A stretch of DNA of 55,526 bases from Acetobacteraceae bacterium AT-5844 (GCA_000245075.1 JH599928.1:1-55526); one strand, 5' to 3'. Numbered from the stretch's first letter, positions 32,900 through 42,213 are shown. Numbers and translations: made by a program. The notes: a model not told the origin generated them from the sequence alone.

Positions 32900-33673
32900 T
32901 CAGCCGAGAAACGCCTGCACCGCCGCGACGAACCCCTCCGGCTTCTCCGCATGGACCCAATGCCCCGCCCCCTTCACCTTGGCGAAGCGGACAGCAGGGA
33001 ACAGGGTACGGAAGAGCGGCCGGTGCTCATCCCGCACGTAGTCCGAGAGTTCCCCGGAGAGCACCAGCGTCGGCCCGCCGAAGCTGGCCCCCTCCGGTAC
33101 AGGCAGCGCCGCTTCAACAGTCGGCAACCCGGCGGCAATCTCCGGCAATCCAATCCGCCATGCCGGTGGCTTCGCGGTGAAGTCCAGATTCTGCAGCAGG
33201 AAGCCGCGCACCCCGGGCGAAGGAACAGCCTCGGACAATGCCGCGTCCGCCTGCCGCCGGGTCAGCCCCTCCGCCAGCGGCAGGGCCAGCATCGCCTCCG
33301 CATAGGGGCGGAAAGCCGGGGGATAAGCCACCGGCGCGATATCAGCGACGATCAGGCGGGAGACGAGGGAGGGCTCGGTCAGCGCCAGCATCATCGCGAC
33401 CTTGCCCCCCATGGAGTGCCCGAGCACATCCGCCGGCCCGGTGCCTTCCGCGTGGAGGGTCTCCGCCACATCGGCCGCCATGGCGGGGTAATTCACCTCG
33501 GGGGCGTGCGGCGAGGCACCATGGTTGCGCAAATCCAGCGCCAGCACACGCCGCCCGCCTCCTGCCAGCGCCTTCTGCACCGCGCCGAAATTCGGCGCCT
33601 GGCCAAACAGCCCATGCAGCAGCACCAGCGGCGCGCCATCCCCCTCGCCCATGGCTATAACGTTCAATCGCAT
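32900..33673 (-). CDS. Alpha/beta hydrolase (YbfF-like esterase)
   Basis: A 257-residue soluble hydrolase. The oxyanion strand VLLHGLFGQ, DLRNHGASPHA, the nucleophile elbow GHSMGGKVAM (serine in GxSxG) and a C-terminal GHWVHAEKPEGF histidine region complete the catalytic triad pattern. These are close to YbfF-type acyl esterases. The ATG at 33673 is 4 bases after the EamA gene stop, with AAGGGT overlapping that stop. It is the last gene of a run of four minus-strand genes. Confidence 0.9.
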   Translation of the reverse strand: MRLNVIAMGEGDGAPLVLLHGLFGQAPNFGAVQKALAGGGRRVLALDLRNHGASPHAPEVNYPAMAADVAETLHAEGTGPADVLGHSMGGKVAMMLALTEPSLVSRLIVADIAPVAYPPAFRPYAEAMLALPLAEGLTRRQADAALSEAVPSPGVRGFLLQNLDFTAKPPAWRIGLPEIAAGLPTVEAALPVPEGASFGGPTLVLSGELSDYVRDEHRPLFRTLFPAVRFAKVKGAGHWVHAEKPEGFVAAVQAFLG

Positions 33674-33677
33674 CGCG

Positions 33678-34550
33678 CTAACCCTTCGTCGCCACGACAA
33701 CGCTGGCCGCGATCAGCGCGCCGCCGATGATCACATCCCAGCCCATCGGTTCCCCCAGCCACAGGGTGGAGACCGTGACGCCGATGGCCGGCGCAAGCAG
33801 AAATCCCACGGCAGCGACCGCCCCCGGCAACCGCCGCCCGGCTTCGATCACCGCCCAGGTCCCGATCGGGGCCACGATGCAGCCGATCACCACCACCTGC
33901 CACAACGCGCCAGGCCCGATGCCACCCCCCGCGGAGAAAGGCTCCCGCACCAGCGCCATGGGCACCAGCACGACGGCGCCCAGCAGGAAGCACCAGGGCA
34001 GGTTCTCCAGCATCGGCCGCTGCGGCGGAAACTTACGGGTGGCGATGATGGCCCATGTCCACAGGAACGAAGCGCCGAGCAACATTCCATGGCCCAGCAG
34101 CGTGCCCTGTTCATTGGCTCCCGCAGCCCAGGGCCCCGCCAGGGCCACCACCCCTGCCAGCCCCAGCCCCGCCGCCACCCAGCGCATGGCGGAAACCTTC
34201 TCGTGCATCACCAGCACGGAAAGAGGCACGAGCCAGAAAATGGTGACATTGGCCAGCACCGCCGTCCGCCCCGCGGGCACCAGCGCCACCGCCAGATGCG
34301 TCAGGGCGAAATACCCGCCCAGCTGCAACAGCCCGACGCCCAGCACGGCAGGCCAATCCTGCCGCGCCGGAAACCGCAACTTGCCCATGAATGCCAGCAT
34401 GGTTGCCGCCATCACGGCCCCCAGCATCGTGCGGGAGACGGCGAACCAGAGCGGCGTGGCATCCGCCAGGGCCGATTTGGTGATAGGCCACGCGCCGCCA
34501 AACAGCGTGACGGCAACAAGCAGCAGCCGCAGATCGGCCCAACGGATCAT
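33678..34550 (-). CDS. EamA/DMT-family transporter
   Basis: A 290-residue membrane protein with ten hydrophobic segments in two EamA repeats. It begins with WADLRLLLVAVTLFGGAWPI and has the repeat signature near FFALTHLAVALVPAGRTAVL and again near the C-terminus (GAVAAVGFLLAPAIGVTVS). The family exports metabolites such as amino acids. The start at 34550 follows the quinone oxidoreductase stop by 8 bases; an in-frame frame reaching 34694 lies inside that gene and is not used. Confidence 0.88.
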   Translation of the reverse strand: MIRWADLRLLLVAVTLFGGAWPITKSALADATPLWFAVSRTMLGAVMAATMLAFMGKLRFPARQDWPAVLGVGLLQLGGYFALTHLAVALVPAGRTAVLANVTIFWLVPLSVLVMHEKVSAMRWVAAGLGLAGVVALAGPWAAGANEQGTLLGHGMLLGASFLWTWAIIATRKFPPQRPMLENLPWCFLLGAVVLVPMALVREPFSAGGGIGPGALWQVVVIGCIVAPIGTWAVIEAGRRLPGAVAAVGFLLAPAIGVTVSTLWLGEPMGWDVIIGGALIAASVVVATKG

Positions 34551-34558
34551 GGCGTTCC

Positions 34559-35563
34559 TTATTCCGCCACGCGCAGCAGAATCTTGCCAATATGCGTGCT
34601 GCTTTCCATCAGGGCATGCGCGGCAGCCGCCTCGGCCAGCGGGAAGACGGCATGCACCACCGGGGCGCATTCGCCCCGCGCCAGCAGCGGCCACACCTTC
34701 TCCCGCAACGCGTCGGCGATGGCGCCCTTCTCGGCCGTGGTGCGAGGGCGCATTGTGCTGCCCGTCACCGTCAGCCGCTTCAGCATGATGGGGCGCAGGT
34801 CGGCCTTCTCCACCTCATGGCCGCCGAGAAAGGCGATGATCACCAGCCGCCCATCCTTCGCCAGGCAGCGGAGATTCCGCTGAAAGTAATCGGCGCCGAC
34901 CATGTCCAGCACCACATCCACACCGCCGGGCGCCAGCGCCTTCACCTCGGCGACGAAATCCTGCTTCTTATAGTCGATGGCGGCATCCGCGCCGAAGGAG
35001 AGCATGGCCTCACATTTCTCAGCGCTGCCGGCCGTTGCCAGCACGCGCGCGCCGAAGGCCTTGGCCAGCTTGATCGCCGTCACGCCAATGCCGGAGGTGC
35101 CGCCATGCACCAGCACCGTCTCGCCTGCCGCCAGCTTTCCATGGCCGAACAGGTTGGCCCACACGGTAAACATCGTCTCCGGCACCGCGGCGGCCTGGGT
35201 GGCGTCGAACCCCTCGGGCCAGGGCAGCGCCTGCGCGGCGGGCACGGTGCAGTACTCCGCATAGCCGCCACCATTAACGAGCGCGCAGACCTTGTCCCCG
35301 ATCGCGAAGCGGGTGACATCCGCCCCCTTGGCGACCACTTCGCCCGCCACTTCCAGGCCGAGCACGGGGCTCGCACCCGGCGGCGGCGGGTAAAGTCCCT
35401 TGCGCTGTTGCACGTCCGGCCGGTTGACACCCGCGACCAGTACCCGGACCAGAATCTCACCAGCCCCCGGCTGCGGTACGGGCCCCTTGGCCGGCACGAG
35501 CACCTCGGGTGCGCCGCCTTCGCCATGGGCGATATAGGTCATGCTTTCGGGCAGTTTCGCCAT
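34559..35563 (-). CDS. NAD(P)H quinone oxidoreductase (PIG3/zinc-independent MDR family)
   Basis: A 334-residue medium-chain dehydrogenase/reductase. The N-terminal GroES-like part has [20 protein letters not shown], and the nucleotide-binding part has [20 protein letters not shown]. There are no zinc ligands of the alcohol dehydrogenase class, which points to quinone or enone reduction with NADPH, as in human TP53I3/PIG3. GGAGGGAAAC directly precedes the ATG at 35563. It heads the oxidoreductase-EamA-hydrolase run. Confidence 0.92.
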   Translation of the reverse strand: MAKLPESMTYIAHGEGGAPEVLVPAKGPVPQPGAGEILVRVLVAGVNRPDVQQRKGLYPPPPGASPVLGLEVAGEVVAKGADVTRFAIGDKVCALVNGGGYAEYCTVPAAQALPWPEGFDATQAAAVPETMFTVWANLFGHGKLAAGETVLVHGGTSGIGVTAIKLAKAFGARVLATAGSAEKCEAMLSFGADAAIDYKKQDFVAEVKALAPGGVDVVLDMVGADYFQRNLRCLAKDGRLVIIAFLGGHEVEKADLRPIMLKRLTVTGSTMRPRTTAEKGAIADALREKVWPLLARGECAPVVHAVFPLAEAAAAHALMESSTHIGKILLRVAE

Positions 35564-35678
35564 GTTTCCCTCCGCTGTCCTGGCCGGTATCGCGAGGCGC
35601 ACTCAAACTCTGCGCCCGGCTGCGCCCCGTCAAGCCGTCGCTCTGTACTGCAACGCCAATGTCTCGCGCAGGATACAA

Positions 35679-35708
35679 GAAGGGCGGCCCCCGGCGGGGC
35701 CGCCCTTC
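35679..35708 (-). terminator. Strong hairpin downstream of a Bug gene
   Basis: GAAGGGCGGCCCC, a CGGC loop and GGGGCCGCCCTTC make a perfect 13-bp stem starting 27 bases after the Bug gene stop on the minus strand. It is followed there by TTGTATCC, a poor T tract. It probably separates this gene from the quinone oxidoreductase gene. Confidence 0.65.
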
Positions 35709-35734
35709 ATCAGCGCCAGACCGAGGGGCCGGCG

Positions 35735-36718
35735 TCAGTTCATGGTGATGCCGGCCTCGCGGATGATCGGCGTCCACTTGGCGATTTCGTCGTTGAGGAA
35801 CTTGGCCGTGCTTTCCGGCGTGGAATCGCTGCGGGTCTGCATGGTGAGGCTGGAAAGACGCTCCTTCACGCTCTCCATCGCCATCACCTTGTTGATGCTC
35901 TCGTTCAACTGCTTGACGATGGCGTCCGGCGTACCGGCCGGCAGGAACACCATGTGCCAGGTATAGGCTTCATAGCCCGGCACGCCCGCCTCATTGAAGG
36001 TGGGGATGTTCGGCAGCTGCGGCAGGCGCTCCATGGAGGAGATGGCCAGCCCCTTCACCTCGCCGCGCGTGACGAAGGGCATGGCGTTGTTGGCCACATC
36101 CAGCATCATGGCGATGGTGCCGTTCAGCACGTCCGGCATGGCGGCGGCGGAGCCACGATAGGGAACGTGGTTCACCTTCAGGCCGCCCGCCTGCTTCAGG
36201 AACAGCTCGCTGGCCAGATGCAGCGCCGCGCCGTTGCCGGTGCTGGCATAGTCGTACTTGCCCGGATTCTTCTTGAAGAGGTCGATCAGCTCCTGCAGCG
36301 AGTTCACCGGCAGGTCCTTGTTGACCATCATCAGCATCGGGATGACGCCGGTCAGCGCGACGGGGGTGAAATCCTTGAGGGGATCGAAAGGCAGGCTCGG
36401 GAAGATCTCGCGCAGCGCGGCATGGGCGATGGTGGTGTACAGCGCGGTGTGGCCATCCTTCGCGGCCTTGGCCACGGCGTCGGAGCCGACGACGACGCCG
36501 GCGCCGGTCCGGTTTTCCACGACCACGCGCTGCGGCAGCATTTTGGAGAGCTCATCGGCGATCAGGCGCGCCGGAATGTCGGTCGGGCCGCCGGCCGCGA
36601 AGGGGACGACCAGCCGGATCGGCATGGTCGGCCAGGCACCCTGCGCCTGCGCCATTTCCGGCAGCACGGCCGGCAGCGTGGCCGCCGTGGCGAAGGCGAG
36701 CAGCTCGCGACGTTTCAT
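35735..36718 (-). CDS. Bug/TctC-type receptor protein
   Basis: A 327-residue periplasmic receptor with signal peptide MKRRELLAFATAATLPAVLP to about AQAQG. The mature start WPTMPIRLVVPFAAGGPTDI and the VVENRTGAGVVVGSDAVAKA segment are diagnostic. It lies 99 bases downstream of the PLP-lyase-like gene in the same direction, with its own possible promoter between, and is closed by the hairpin at 35679. It is the third orphan receptor of this family in 18 kb. Confidence 0.93.
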   Translation of the reverse strand: MKRRELLAFATAATLPAVLPEMAQAQGAWPTMPIRLVVPFAAGGPTDIPARLIADELSKMLPQRVVVENRTGAGVVVGSDAVAKAAKDGHTALYTTIAHAALREIFPSLPFDPLKDFTPVALTGVIPMLMMVNKDLPVNSLQELIDLFKKNPGKYDYASTGNGAALHLASELFLKQAGGLKVNHVPYRGSAAAMPDVLNGTIAMMLDVANNAMPFVTRGEVKGLAISSMERLPQLPNIPTFNEAGVPGYEAYTWHMVFLPAGTPDAIVKQLNESINKVMAMESVKERLSSLTMQTRSDSTPESTAKFLNDEIAKWTPIIREAGITMN

Positions 36719-36817
36719 GGATTTTCTCCCGATAGCTCGGACGGCGATTATGAAAATTCGCTCAGGTTATGGGCGAAAGGTGCGCTCTGCGTCAATCTCG
36801 GCAGTGTTCCTGACCAA

Positions 36818-37870
36818 TTAAGCGTAAAGGTCGGAAACCTCCTCCTCCGCCCCCAGCAGCACGACGCGGGATTGGGCGCCAAGTTGCAGTGCTGCCCTTG
36901 CGGCCTCGTCCCGCGCCACGCCCAACAGCGCAGCGAGCCCGGCCGGAATGTCCTCCTCGCCGCGCAGGGTGTCGCTGTCTGACACAGCCATAAAGGCGAA
37001 CGCCCCGCGCTCCAGCTCCTGCCACGCCAGAAGGTTGGGTTCCATCTCCGGCACAGCCTTTCCCTCCGCGCTGGCCAGCAACGGCGCCGCCCCCTCGGCT
37101 TCCACGACAACAAGACGAACGGCATCGCCAAATCGCGCCCGCGCCTGCACGGAGATCGCCGCCGCCACCGCTCCCTTCCCACCTTGGGCAAAGATATGCG
37201 TCGGCGCTTCCGGCAGCCCGGCCAGGGCCTCCTCGGCAACGACCCGGTAAGCCTGCATGATGTCCCGGGGGGTTTCCGTGTAGCCAGGCCAGGACGTGTC
37301 GGCGACAAACGGCCACCCTTCCCGCTCGGCCTCCGCCGCGGCCTCACGCGGCAGGTCCCGGCGGGGCACCGAAAGGAAGCGGATCTCGGCGCCGGAAGCC
37401 TCGATGGCCTCCCGCTTCACGCCATCCCGCGGCAGGAAAACGACACAGCGCGCGCCCAGCCGCTTCATCGTCCGCGCCACCGCTTCGGCATGCGGCGCGG
37501 CGCCGGCGCAGGCAACCGTCACCTTCCCGGCCTCGGCCAGGCATTCTCCCTGCCACATCGCCGCGCTGTTGGCCGTGACCCCGCGGCGCGCCAAAGCGGC
37601 CATTAACACGCGCGCCGCGGCATAGGCGCCTCCCGCCGCGCTGAAGCCAAAAGCCTTGGCTTCCGCCCCCACCCCCACGCCATGAAGCGCCGCAACCCCG
37701 GCCCTGGCGGCTTCACCGGGCCATGCCCGCAGCGACACCGGAGCATAACCGGGCCAGGCGCGGATATCGGCCGCGGCGCGCCGGAAGCCCCCCTGGGGCA
37801 ACACCACGACGCCCGGCACGCCGTGATGCGGATTGCGGAAGAGACGAAAGGACTGCGATCCGGTCATCAT
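36818..37870 (-). CDS. Diaminopropionate ammonia-lyase homologue lacking the PLP lysine (pseudoenzyme candidate)
   Basis: A 350-residue fold-type II PLP-enzyme relative, closest by eye to YgeX/DpaL. The match is clear in DTSWPGYTETPRDIMQAY (residues 191-208) and PTHIFAQGGKGAVAAAI (223-239). The PLP region is degenerate. Family FGLNAFKALGGSYA reads FGFSAAGGAYA here (residues 74-84), with serine at the lysine position and three residues missing. The TDGNHG motif reads CAGAAPH (121-127). Length is about 50 residues under the usual 400. The start is either of two adjacent ATGs at 37870 or 37867. It may be a non-catalytic paralogue, a regulator or a decayed gene, but the reading frame is intact. 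It is divergent from the DenD-like gene. Confidence 0.75.
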   Translation of the reverse strand: MMTGSQSFRLFRNPHHGVPGVVVLPQGGFRRAAADIRAWPGYAPVSLRAWPGEAARAGVAALHGVGVGAEAKAFGFSAAGGAYAAARVLMAALARRGVTANSAAMWQGECLAEAGKVTVACAGAAPHAEAVARTMKRLGARCVVFLPRDGVKREAIEASGAEIRFLSVPRRDLPREAAAEAEREGWPFVADTSWPGYTETPRDIMQAYRVVAEEALAGLPEAPTHIFAQGGKGAVAAAISVQARARFGDAVRLVVVEAEGAAPLLASAEGKAVPEMEPNLLAWQELERGAFAFMAVSDSDTLRGEEDIPAGLAALLGVARDEAARAALQLGAQSRVVLLGAEEEVSDLYA

Positions 37871-37933
37871 CGCAACTTGGCCGCGCCCGCGCTCCACGGC
37901 AAATTGGTGCCACGAAACGAATGCGAGGAAACG

Positions 37934-38920
37934 ATGCGGATTACCATTCTCGGGGGCGGCGGCTTTCTGGGCCGTAAGCTGGCGGCACGCCTGGCACGGG
38001 AGGGGCAGCTGGGTGGGAAGGCGATCACCTCCCTCACCCTCTTCGACCTGAACGTACCGCCGGTGCCGGAGGCAGCCTTCCCCGTCCGCCGCCTCGCCGG
38101 GGATATCGCCGAGCCCACCGCCGTGGCGGAGGCCATCCCGCCCGGCACCGACGTCGTTTTCCATCTGGCCGCCGTCGTCAGCGCCGCCGCCGAGGCCGAT
38201 TTCGACCTGGGCATGCGGGTCAACCTGCACGGCACCCTGGCGGTGCTGGAGGCCTGCCGGGCATTGGAAAAGGCACCGCGCGTCGTCTTCACCTCCTCGG
38301 TGGCCAGTTTCGGCGGCGGGCAGGATGCGGTGATCCCGGATGATGGCCGCCAGCTTCCCGCCAATTCCTACGGCGCCCAGAAGGCGGTGGGCGAATTGCT
38401 GCTGCAGGACGCGACCCGCCGGGGCTTTCTCGACGCCGTCAGCATTCGCCTGCCCACCGTCATCGTCCGTCCCGGCCGGCCCAACAAGGCGGCCTCCTCC
38501 TTCGTCTCCGCCATCGTGCGGGAGCCCCTGCTCGGCCTCACCACCACCTGCCCGGTGGATCCGGACTTCGCCATCTGGGCCTGCTCCCCGCGCCGCGCCG
38601 TGGAGTGGTTTCTCCATGCCGCCACCATGAACACCGCGACCCTTGGCCTGGATCGCGGCATCAACCCGCCGGGGCTCTCGGTTTCGGTATCGGAGCTTCT
38701 CGGGGCGCTGGAAATCGTGGGCGGTACAGAGGCCCGGTCCCGCGTGACCTTTGCCCCGGACCCGGCCATTGAGGCCATCGTCAGCGGCTGGCCTGCCGCC
38801 TTCACGGCGGAACGGGCGCTCACTCTCGGCTTCACCCAGCAGGAGGACGCCCGGGCTGTGCTGGAGGCCTTCCTGACGGATGACCTCGCGGCAACAAAGG
38901 CGGAACGAGCCATGTCATGA
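37934..38920 (+). CDS. denD: NAD-dependent epimerase/dehydratase-family protein, DenD (D-erythronate dehydrogenase)-like
   Basis: A 328-residue extended short-chain dehydrogenase. The Rossmann motif GGGGFLGRKLA is at residues 7-17, the active-site YxxxK is in NSYGAQKAVGE, and substrate-domain features such as RLPTVIVRPGRPNKAASSF are those of DenD proteins, which oxidise D-erythronate to 2-oxo-tetronate in C4 acid-sugar catabolism. GAGGAA lies 4 bases before the ATG. The usual OtnK kinase, OtnI isomerase and OtnC aldolase are not present here, so the name is a homology call. It is divergent from the PLP-lyase-like gene across 63 bases. Confidence 0.82.
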   Translation: MRITILGGGGFLGRKLAARLAREGQLGGKAITSLTLFDLNVPPVPEAAFPVRRLAGDIAEPTAVAEAIPPGTDVVFHLAAVVSAAAEADFDLGMRVNLHGTLAVLEACRALEKAPRVVFTSSVASFGGGQDAVIPDDGRQLPANSYGAQKAVGELLLQDATRRGFLDAVSIRLPTVIVRPGRPNKAASSFVSAIVREPLLGLTTTCPVDPDFAIWACSPRRAVEWFLHAATMNTATLGLDRGINPPGLSVSVSELLGALEIVGGTEARSRVTFAPDPAIEAIVSGWPAAFTAERALTLGFTQQEDARAVLEAFLTDDLAATKAERAMS

Positions 38921-39105
38921 AGTAACAAGCATTTGCGGGGTTCTCCTCGCCAGTCACCTTCAATAAATTCCGCACAAGGTTGTCCTGGAATGTCTGGCTG
39001 CGCCCGGCATTTCAGGGTAATGGCGCGAATGGCCGGAGCCTATGCCTATCCCGGCCATCAAGCGTGCCGAAACAGCCTGCCGGCACCAGGAGAGGACCAG
39101 CCACC

Positions 39106-39681
39106 TTGCTTTCCCGACGCTTCATCATGCTTGCCGGCGGCGCGCTGCCCCTGCTGCTCGCCGGCTGCCAGACCGCCCTCAGCCCCAGCCGCCCCCTGCC
39201 GGAGGACGGCACCATTGATGTGATGACGCTGCTCTCCGCGCGTCCCGACACCAAGATCTTCACCGACGCGCTGAAGCGCTCCGGCCTGGCCGAGCGCATC
39301 AACATCGCCAACGGCCCCACCACGCTGTTCGTGCCGAACGACACGACCATCGAGGCCCTGCCGCCGGCACAGCGCGCCGTGCTGACGGACCCGAAGGCCG
39401 ACCAGGCCAAGCTGCGGGAGGCTGTTGGCAGCCTGATCGCTTCCGGCCAGCTGCGGCTGGAGAGCATCGCGGTGCGCAACGGGCGCATCACCACCTGGGC
39501 TCCGGGCCATGAGCTGCGCATCACGGGCGCGCCGGCCCCGACGGCCAAGATCCAGCGCGCCGTGCTGACCAATGGCCGCACCGTCGCCAGCGGCCCGACC
39601 GCCGGCTTCGCCCGCGCTGACATCCTGGGCAGCAACGGTGTCATCCACATCATCGACACCGCTCTGATCGTGACTTCCTGA
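39106..39681 (+). CDS. Fasciclin-domain lipoprotein
   Basis: A 191-residue predicted lipoprotein carrying one fasciclin (FAS1) domain. The leader MLSRRFIMLAGGALPLLLAG ends at Cys21 (lipobox LLAGC) and has a SRRFIM Tat-like motif. The FAS1 domain runs from about ARPDTKIFTDALKRSGLAER through GPTTLFVPNDTTIEALP to the terminal ILGSNGVIHIIDTALIV strand. A TTG at 39106 with AGGAGAGG upstream is preferred because it gives the complete leader; an ATG seven codons later would truncate it. A single-gene unit closed by a terminator. FAS1 domains are adhesion-like; the role here is unknown. Confidence 0.88.
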   Translation: MLSRRFIMLAGGALPLLLAGCQTALSPSRPLPEDGTIDVMTLLSARPDTKIFTDALKRSGLAERINIANGPTTLFVPNDTTIEALPPAQRAVLTDPKADQAKLREAVGSLIASGQLRLESIAVRNGRITTWAPGHELRITGAPAPTAKIQRAVLTNGRTVASGPTAGFARADILGSNGVIHIIDTALIVTS

Positions 39682-39702
39682 TCCCCATCGGGTCGGGAAG
39701 AG

Positions 39703-39735
39703 GCCGGAGGGGGAACGTCTCCCTCCGGCTTTTTT
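39703..39735 (+). terminator. Rho-independent terminator after the fasciclin gene
   Basis: GCCGGAGGG, nine loop bases and CCCTCCGGC form a 9-bp perfect stem followed by six T residues, 21 bases after the fasciclin stop. Confidence 0.93.
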
Positions 39736-39747
39736 ATGCGCGGGCGA

Positions 39748-40650
39748 TTACAGCCCCGCCTGCTCCTTGCACCACGCGGCCAGTTGCTCATGCGTGGCGA
39801 ACCACACCTGCCCCCGCGACTTCATGTACTCCACGAGCCGTTCCAGCAGCACGATACGGCTGCGGTGGCCGATAATGTGCGGATGCATGGTCAGCACATA
39901 GGTACCGCCTTCCTCCCAGGCGCCGTCGAATTCAGCCCGGAAGATTTCCTCGACGGCAGAGGGCGCCGTGTAGGGGCGGATGGCCGAGAAGCGCACCATG
40001 TTCAGGTAAGGCGCGTCGTCGCGGATCCATTCGGGCGGTAGCTCCACCACCCCGGTCGGCTGGCCGTCGGCGATGATCTCATAGGGCTCGTCATCAGCCA
40101 TCAGGCTGCTGTCATACAGCAGGCCCATCTCGCGAATAATGTTCAGCGTGTCACGCGAGAAATCCCAGCTCGCCGTGCGGATGCCAACCGGCCGGCGGCC
40201 CGCCACCCTCTCCAGCACATCCGCCGCACGCAGGGTCAGCTCACGCTCCACCCCCGGCGGCAGGGTGGTGTTGGCCTCGTGAATCCAGGAGTGGATACCG
40301 ATCTCGTGGCCTTCATCGGCCAGCGCGCGCACCTCATCCGGATGCAGCAGCGCGGAAACGGCGGGGTAGAAGAAGCTCGCCTTCACGCCGTGGCGGTCCA
40401 GCAACGCCCGGATGCGGGGAATGCCACGGCGGGAACCATACTGGCCCTGGCTGATGCGCATCGGGCTTTCATCGCCATCCCGCAGCGGTGTGGTCTCGTG
40501 GTCCGCATCGAAGGAAAGCGCCACGCAGCAGCGGGCTCCCCCTGGCCAGGCGGTCGGCGCCAGGCTGCGCCCGCCATAGGCGCGGGCGACGATGCTGCGC
40601 CACTTCTCCTCCCTCCATTCCCAGGGTTGCTGCTTGGGTGTTTCGACCAT
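39748..40650 (-). CDS. Polysaccharide deacetylase-family hydrolase (PuuE-like)
   Basis: A 300-residue NodB-fold metal-dependent hydrolase. The metal and catalytic aspartates are in LSFDADHE (about residues 45-52), the H-x3-H ligands in HSWIHE, and YGSRRGIPRIRALLDRHGVK is typical of the PuuE/allantoinase-like branch rather than of chitin deacetylases. No signal peptide is seen, so it is likely cytoplasmic and may open a cyclic amide or remove an acyl group. It is divergent from the amidase across 135 bases containing an inverted repeat at 40707. The long frame continuing upstream to 42237 is antisense to the amidase and is not used. Confidence 0.87.
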   Translation of the reverse strand: MVETPKQQPWEWREEKWRSIVARAYGGRSLAPTAWPGGARCCVALSFDADHETTPLRDGDESPMRISQGQYGSRRGIPRIRALLDRHGVKASFFYPAVSALLHPDEVRALADEGHEIGIHSWIHEANTTLPPGVERELTLRAADVLERVAGRRPVGIRTASWDFSRDTLNIIREMGLLYDSSLMADDEPYEIIADGQPTGVVELPPEWIRDDAPYLNMVRFSAIRPYTAPSAVEEIFRAEFDGAWEEGGTYVLTMHPHIIGHRSRIVLLERLVEYMKSRGQVWFATHEQLAAWCKEQAGL

Positions 40651-40706
40651 GGCGAAGGCTCCACTGTGTAGGGGGCCGCAATCTGCGCCGGGCTGCCACC
40701 CGCGGC

Positions 40707-40726
40707 AAAGGGGGGTGTTCCCCTTT
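40707..40726. promoter_or_regulatory. Inverted repeat in the deacetylase/amidase divergent gap
   Basis: AAAGGGG, six bases, CCCCTTT: perfect 7-bp arms in the shared upstream region, 60 bases from the amidase start. It could be an operator for common control of both genes or a hairpin in one leader. Confidence 0.4.
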
Positions 40727-40785
40727 CCTCCGCCGCCCGTCCGGCCCATCTTGGCGCCCATTTCAAAGTCCGCGCGGAAGCCAGC

Positions 40786-42213
40786 ATGTCCGATACCGAT
40801 CCCGCCCAGATGTCGGCGGAGCAACTGATCTCCCTCTACGCGACCCGGCGGCTTTCGCCGGTGGAGGCATTGCAGGCGGTGCTGGAGCGGGTGGCGCGCT
40901 ATAATCCCTGGGTCAACGCCTTCGCCTGCCTCAACCCCCGCGCGCTGGCCCAGGCGGGCGAGAGCGAGGCACGCTGGGCCGCCGGTCGTCCCATGGGCCC
41001 GCTGGACGGCATTCCCGTCACGGTGAAGGACCTGCTGAACCTCCAGGGCTTCCCCACCCGGCGCGGCAGCAAGACGACCGACGCCACCCCTGCCACCGAG
41101 GATGCTCCCGCCGTCATCGGCCTGAAAGCCGCCGGCGCCGTCATCCTCGGCAAGACCCACACCACCGAATTCGGCTGGAAGACCCCCGGCGACTGCCCCC
41201 TCGGCGGCATCACCCGCAACGCCTGGAACCCGGAGCGCACCGTGGGCGGTTCCTCCTCCGGTGCCGGCGGCGCGGGCGCGGCCAATTTCGGCCCGCTGCA
41301 TGTGGGTACCGATGCCGGCGGCTCCATCCGCATCCCCGCCGCCTATTGCGGGCTGGTCGGGCTGAAGCCCAGCTATGGCCGCATCCCGCAATGGCCGCAC
41401 AGCGCCTTCGGCCAGGTCTCCTGCGCCGGCCCCATGACGCGCACCGTGCGTGACGCCGCGCTGATGTTCTCGGCCATGGCCCAGGCGGATCTCCGCGATC
41501 CCTATTGCCTGCCCGACGACCCGCGCGACTGGCGGGACGGGATCGATGATGGCGTCGCCGGGTTGCGCGTCGCGGTGGTGCGGAACCTTGGCTACACCCC
41601 GCTCATCGATTCCGATGGCGAGGCCGCCGTCGAACTCGCTGCCCGCCTGTTGCAGGAACAGGGCGCCATCGTCGAGTACACCAACCCCGCCCTGCCGGAC
41701 ACGCGGGAGATTTTCGGCCGGGTCTGGGGCGTGGCGCTGGCCCGGCTGGTGAAGACCATGGCGCCGGAAAAGCGCGCACTGCTGGACAAGGGGCTGGAAG
41801 AAGTGGCCGAGCGAGAGGGCCACATGTCCGCCATCGACTACCTGGCCGCCGAGGCACTGCGCACGGAGGCAGCCCACGCCATGGCGCGCTTCCACCTGAA
41901 ATACGACCTGGTGCTGTGCCCCACCACGCCGACGGCCGCCTTCGCCGCCGATGCCCCGACGCTGAAGCCGACCGAGGCCCTGTGGCGCGACTGGGCACCC
42001 TGGACCTTCACCTTCAACCTGACGCGCCAGCCCGCCATCACGGTCCCGATCGGCCTGGACGAGCATGGCATGCCGCGCGGCGTGCAGTTCGCCGCCGCCC
42101 AGCTGAGGGACGATCTGGTGCTGCGCGCGGCCCGGGCCATTGAGCGCGCCGTCAGCATGCCCACGGCGCAGGCCGAGGAAGCCGCCCACGCCTGCGCGCA
42201 TCATCACCATTGA
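40786..42213 (+). CDS. Amidase (amidase signature family)
   Basis: A 475-residue serine hydrolase that cleaves carboxamides. The catalytic lysine is in PVTVKDLLN, the cis-serine in GGSSSGAGGAGAANFG, and the nucleophilic serine in DAGGSIRIPAA. Length and order are standard for the family that also contains GatA, but the neighbourhood and the absence of gatB/gatC argue against a role in tRNA charging. No signal peptide. It is divergent from the PuuE-like hydrolase and is likely its pathway partner. The natural C-terminus is histidine-rich (AHHHH). Confidence 0.93.
   Translation: MSDTDPAQMSAEQLISLYATRRLSPVEALQAVLERVARYNPWVNAFACLNPRALAQAGESEARWAAGRPMGPLDGIPVTVKDLLNLQGFPTRRGSKTTDATPATEDAPAVIGLKAAGAVILGKTHTTEFGWKTPGDCPLGGITRNAWNPERTVGGSSSGAGGAGAANFGPLHVGTDAGGSIRIPAAYCGLVGLKPSYGRIPQWPHSAFGQVSCAGPMTRTVRDAALMFSAMAQADLRDPYCLPDDPRDWRDGIDDGVAGLRVAVVRNLGYTPLIDSDGEAAVELAARLLQEQGAIVEYTNPALPDTREIFGRVWGVALARLVKTMAPEKRALLDKGLEEVAEREGHMSAIDYLAAEALRTEAAHAMARFHLKYDLVLCPTTPTAAFAADAPTLKPTEALWRDWAPWTFTFNLTRQPAITVPIGLDEHGMPRGVQFAAAQLRDDLVLRAARAIERAVSMPTAQAEEAAHACAHHHH

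Noticed and set aside
34592-36982. 796-codon plus-strand open frame
   Set aside because: Covers the quinone oxidoreductase and Bug genes in antisense; no recognisable domain.
37871-38617. N-terminal extension of the PLP-lyase-like frame
   Set aside because: Antisense to the DenD-like gene; the homology begins near 37870, so the true gene is shorter.
40786-42213. GatA subunit of the tRNA amidotransferase
   Set aside because: The amidase signature is shared, but gatB/gatC are absent and the gene is paired with a PuuE-like hydrolase.
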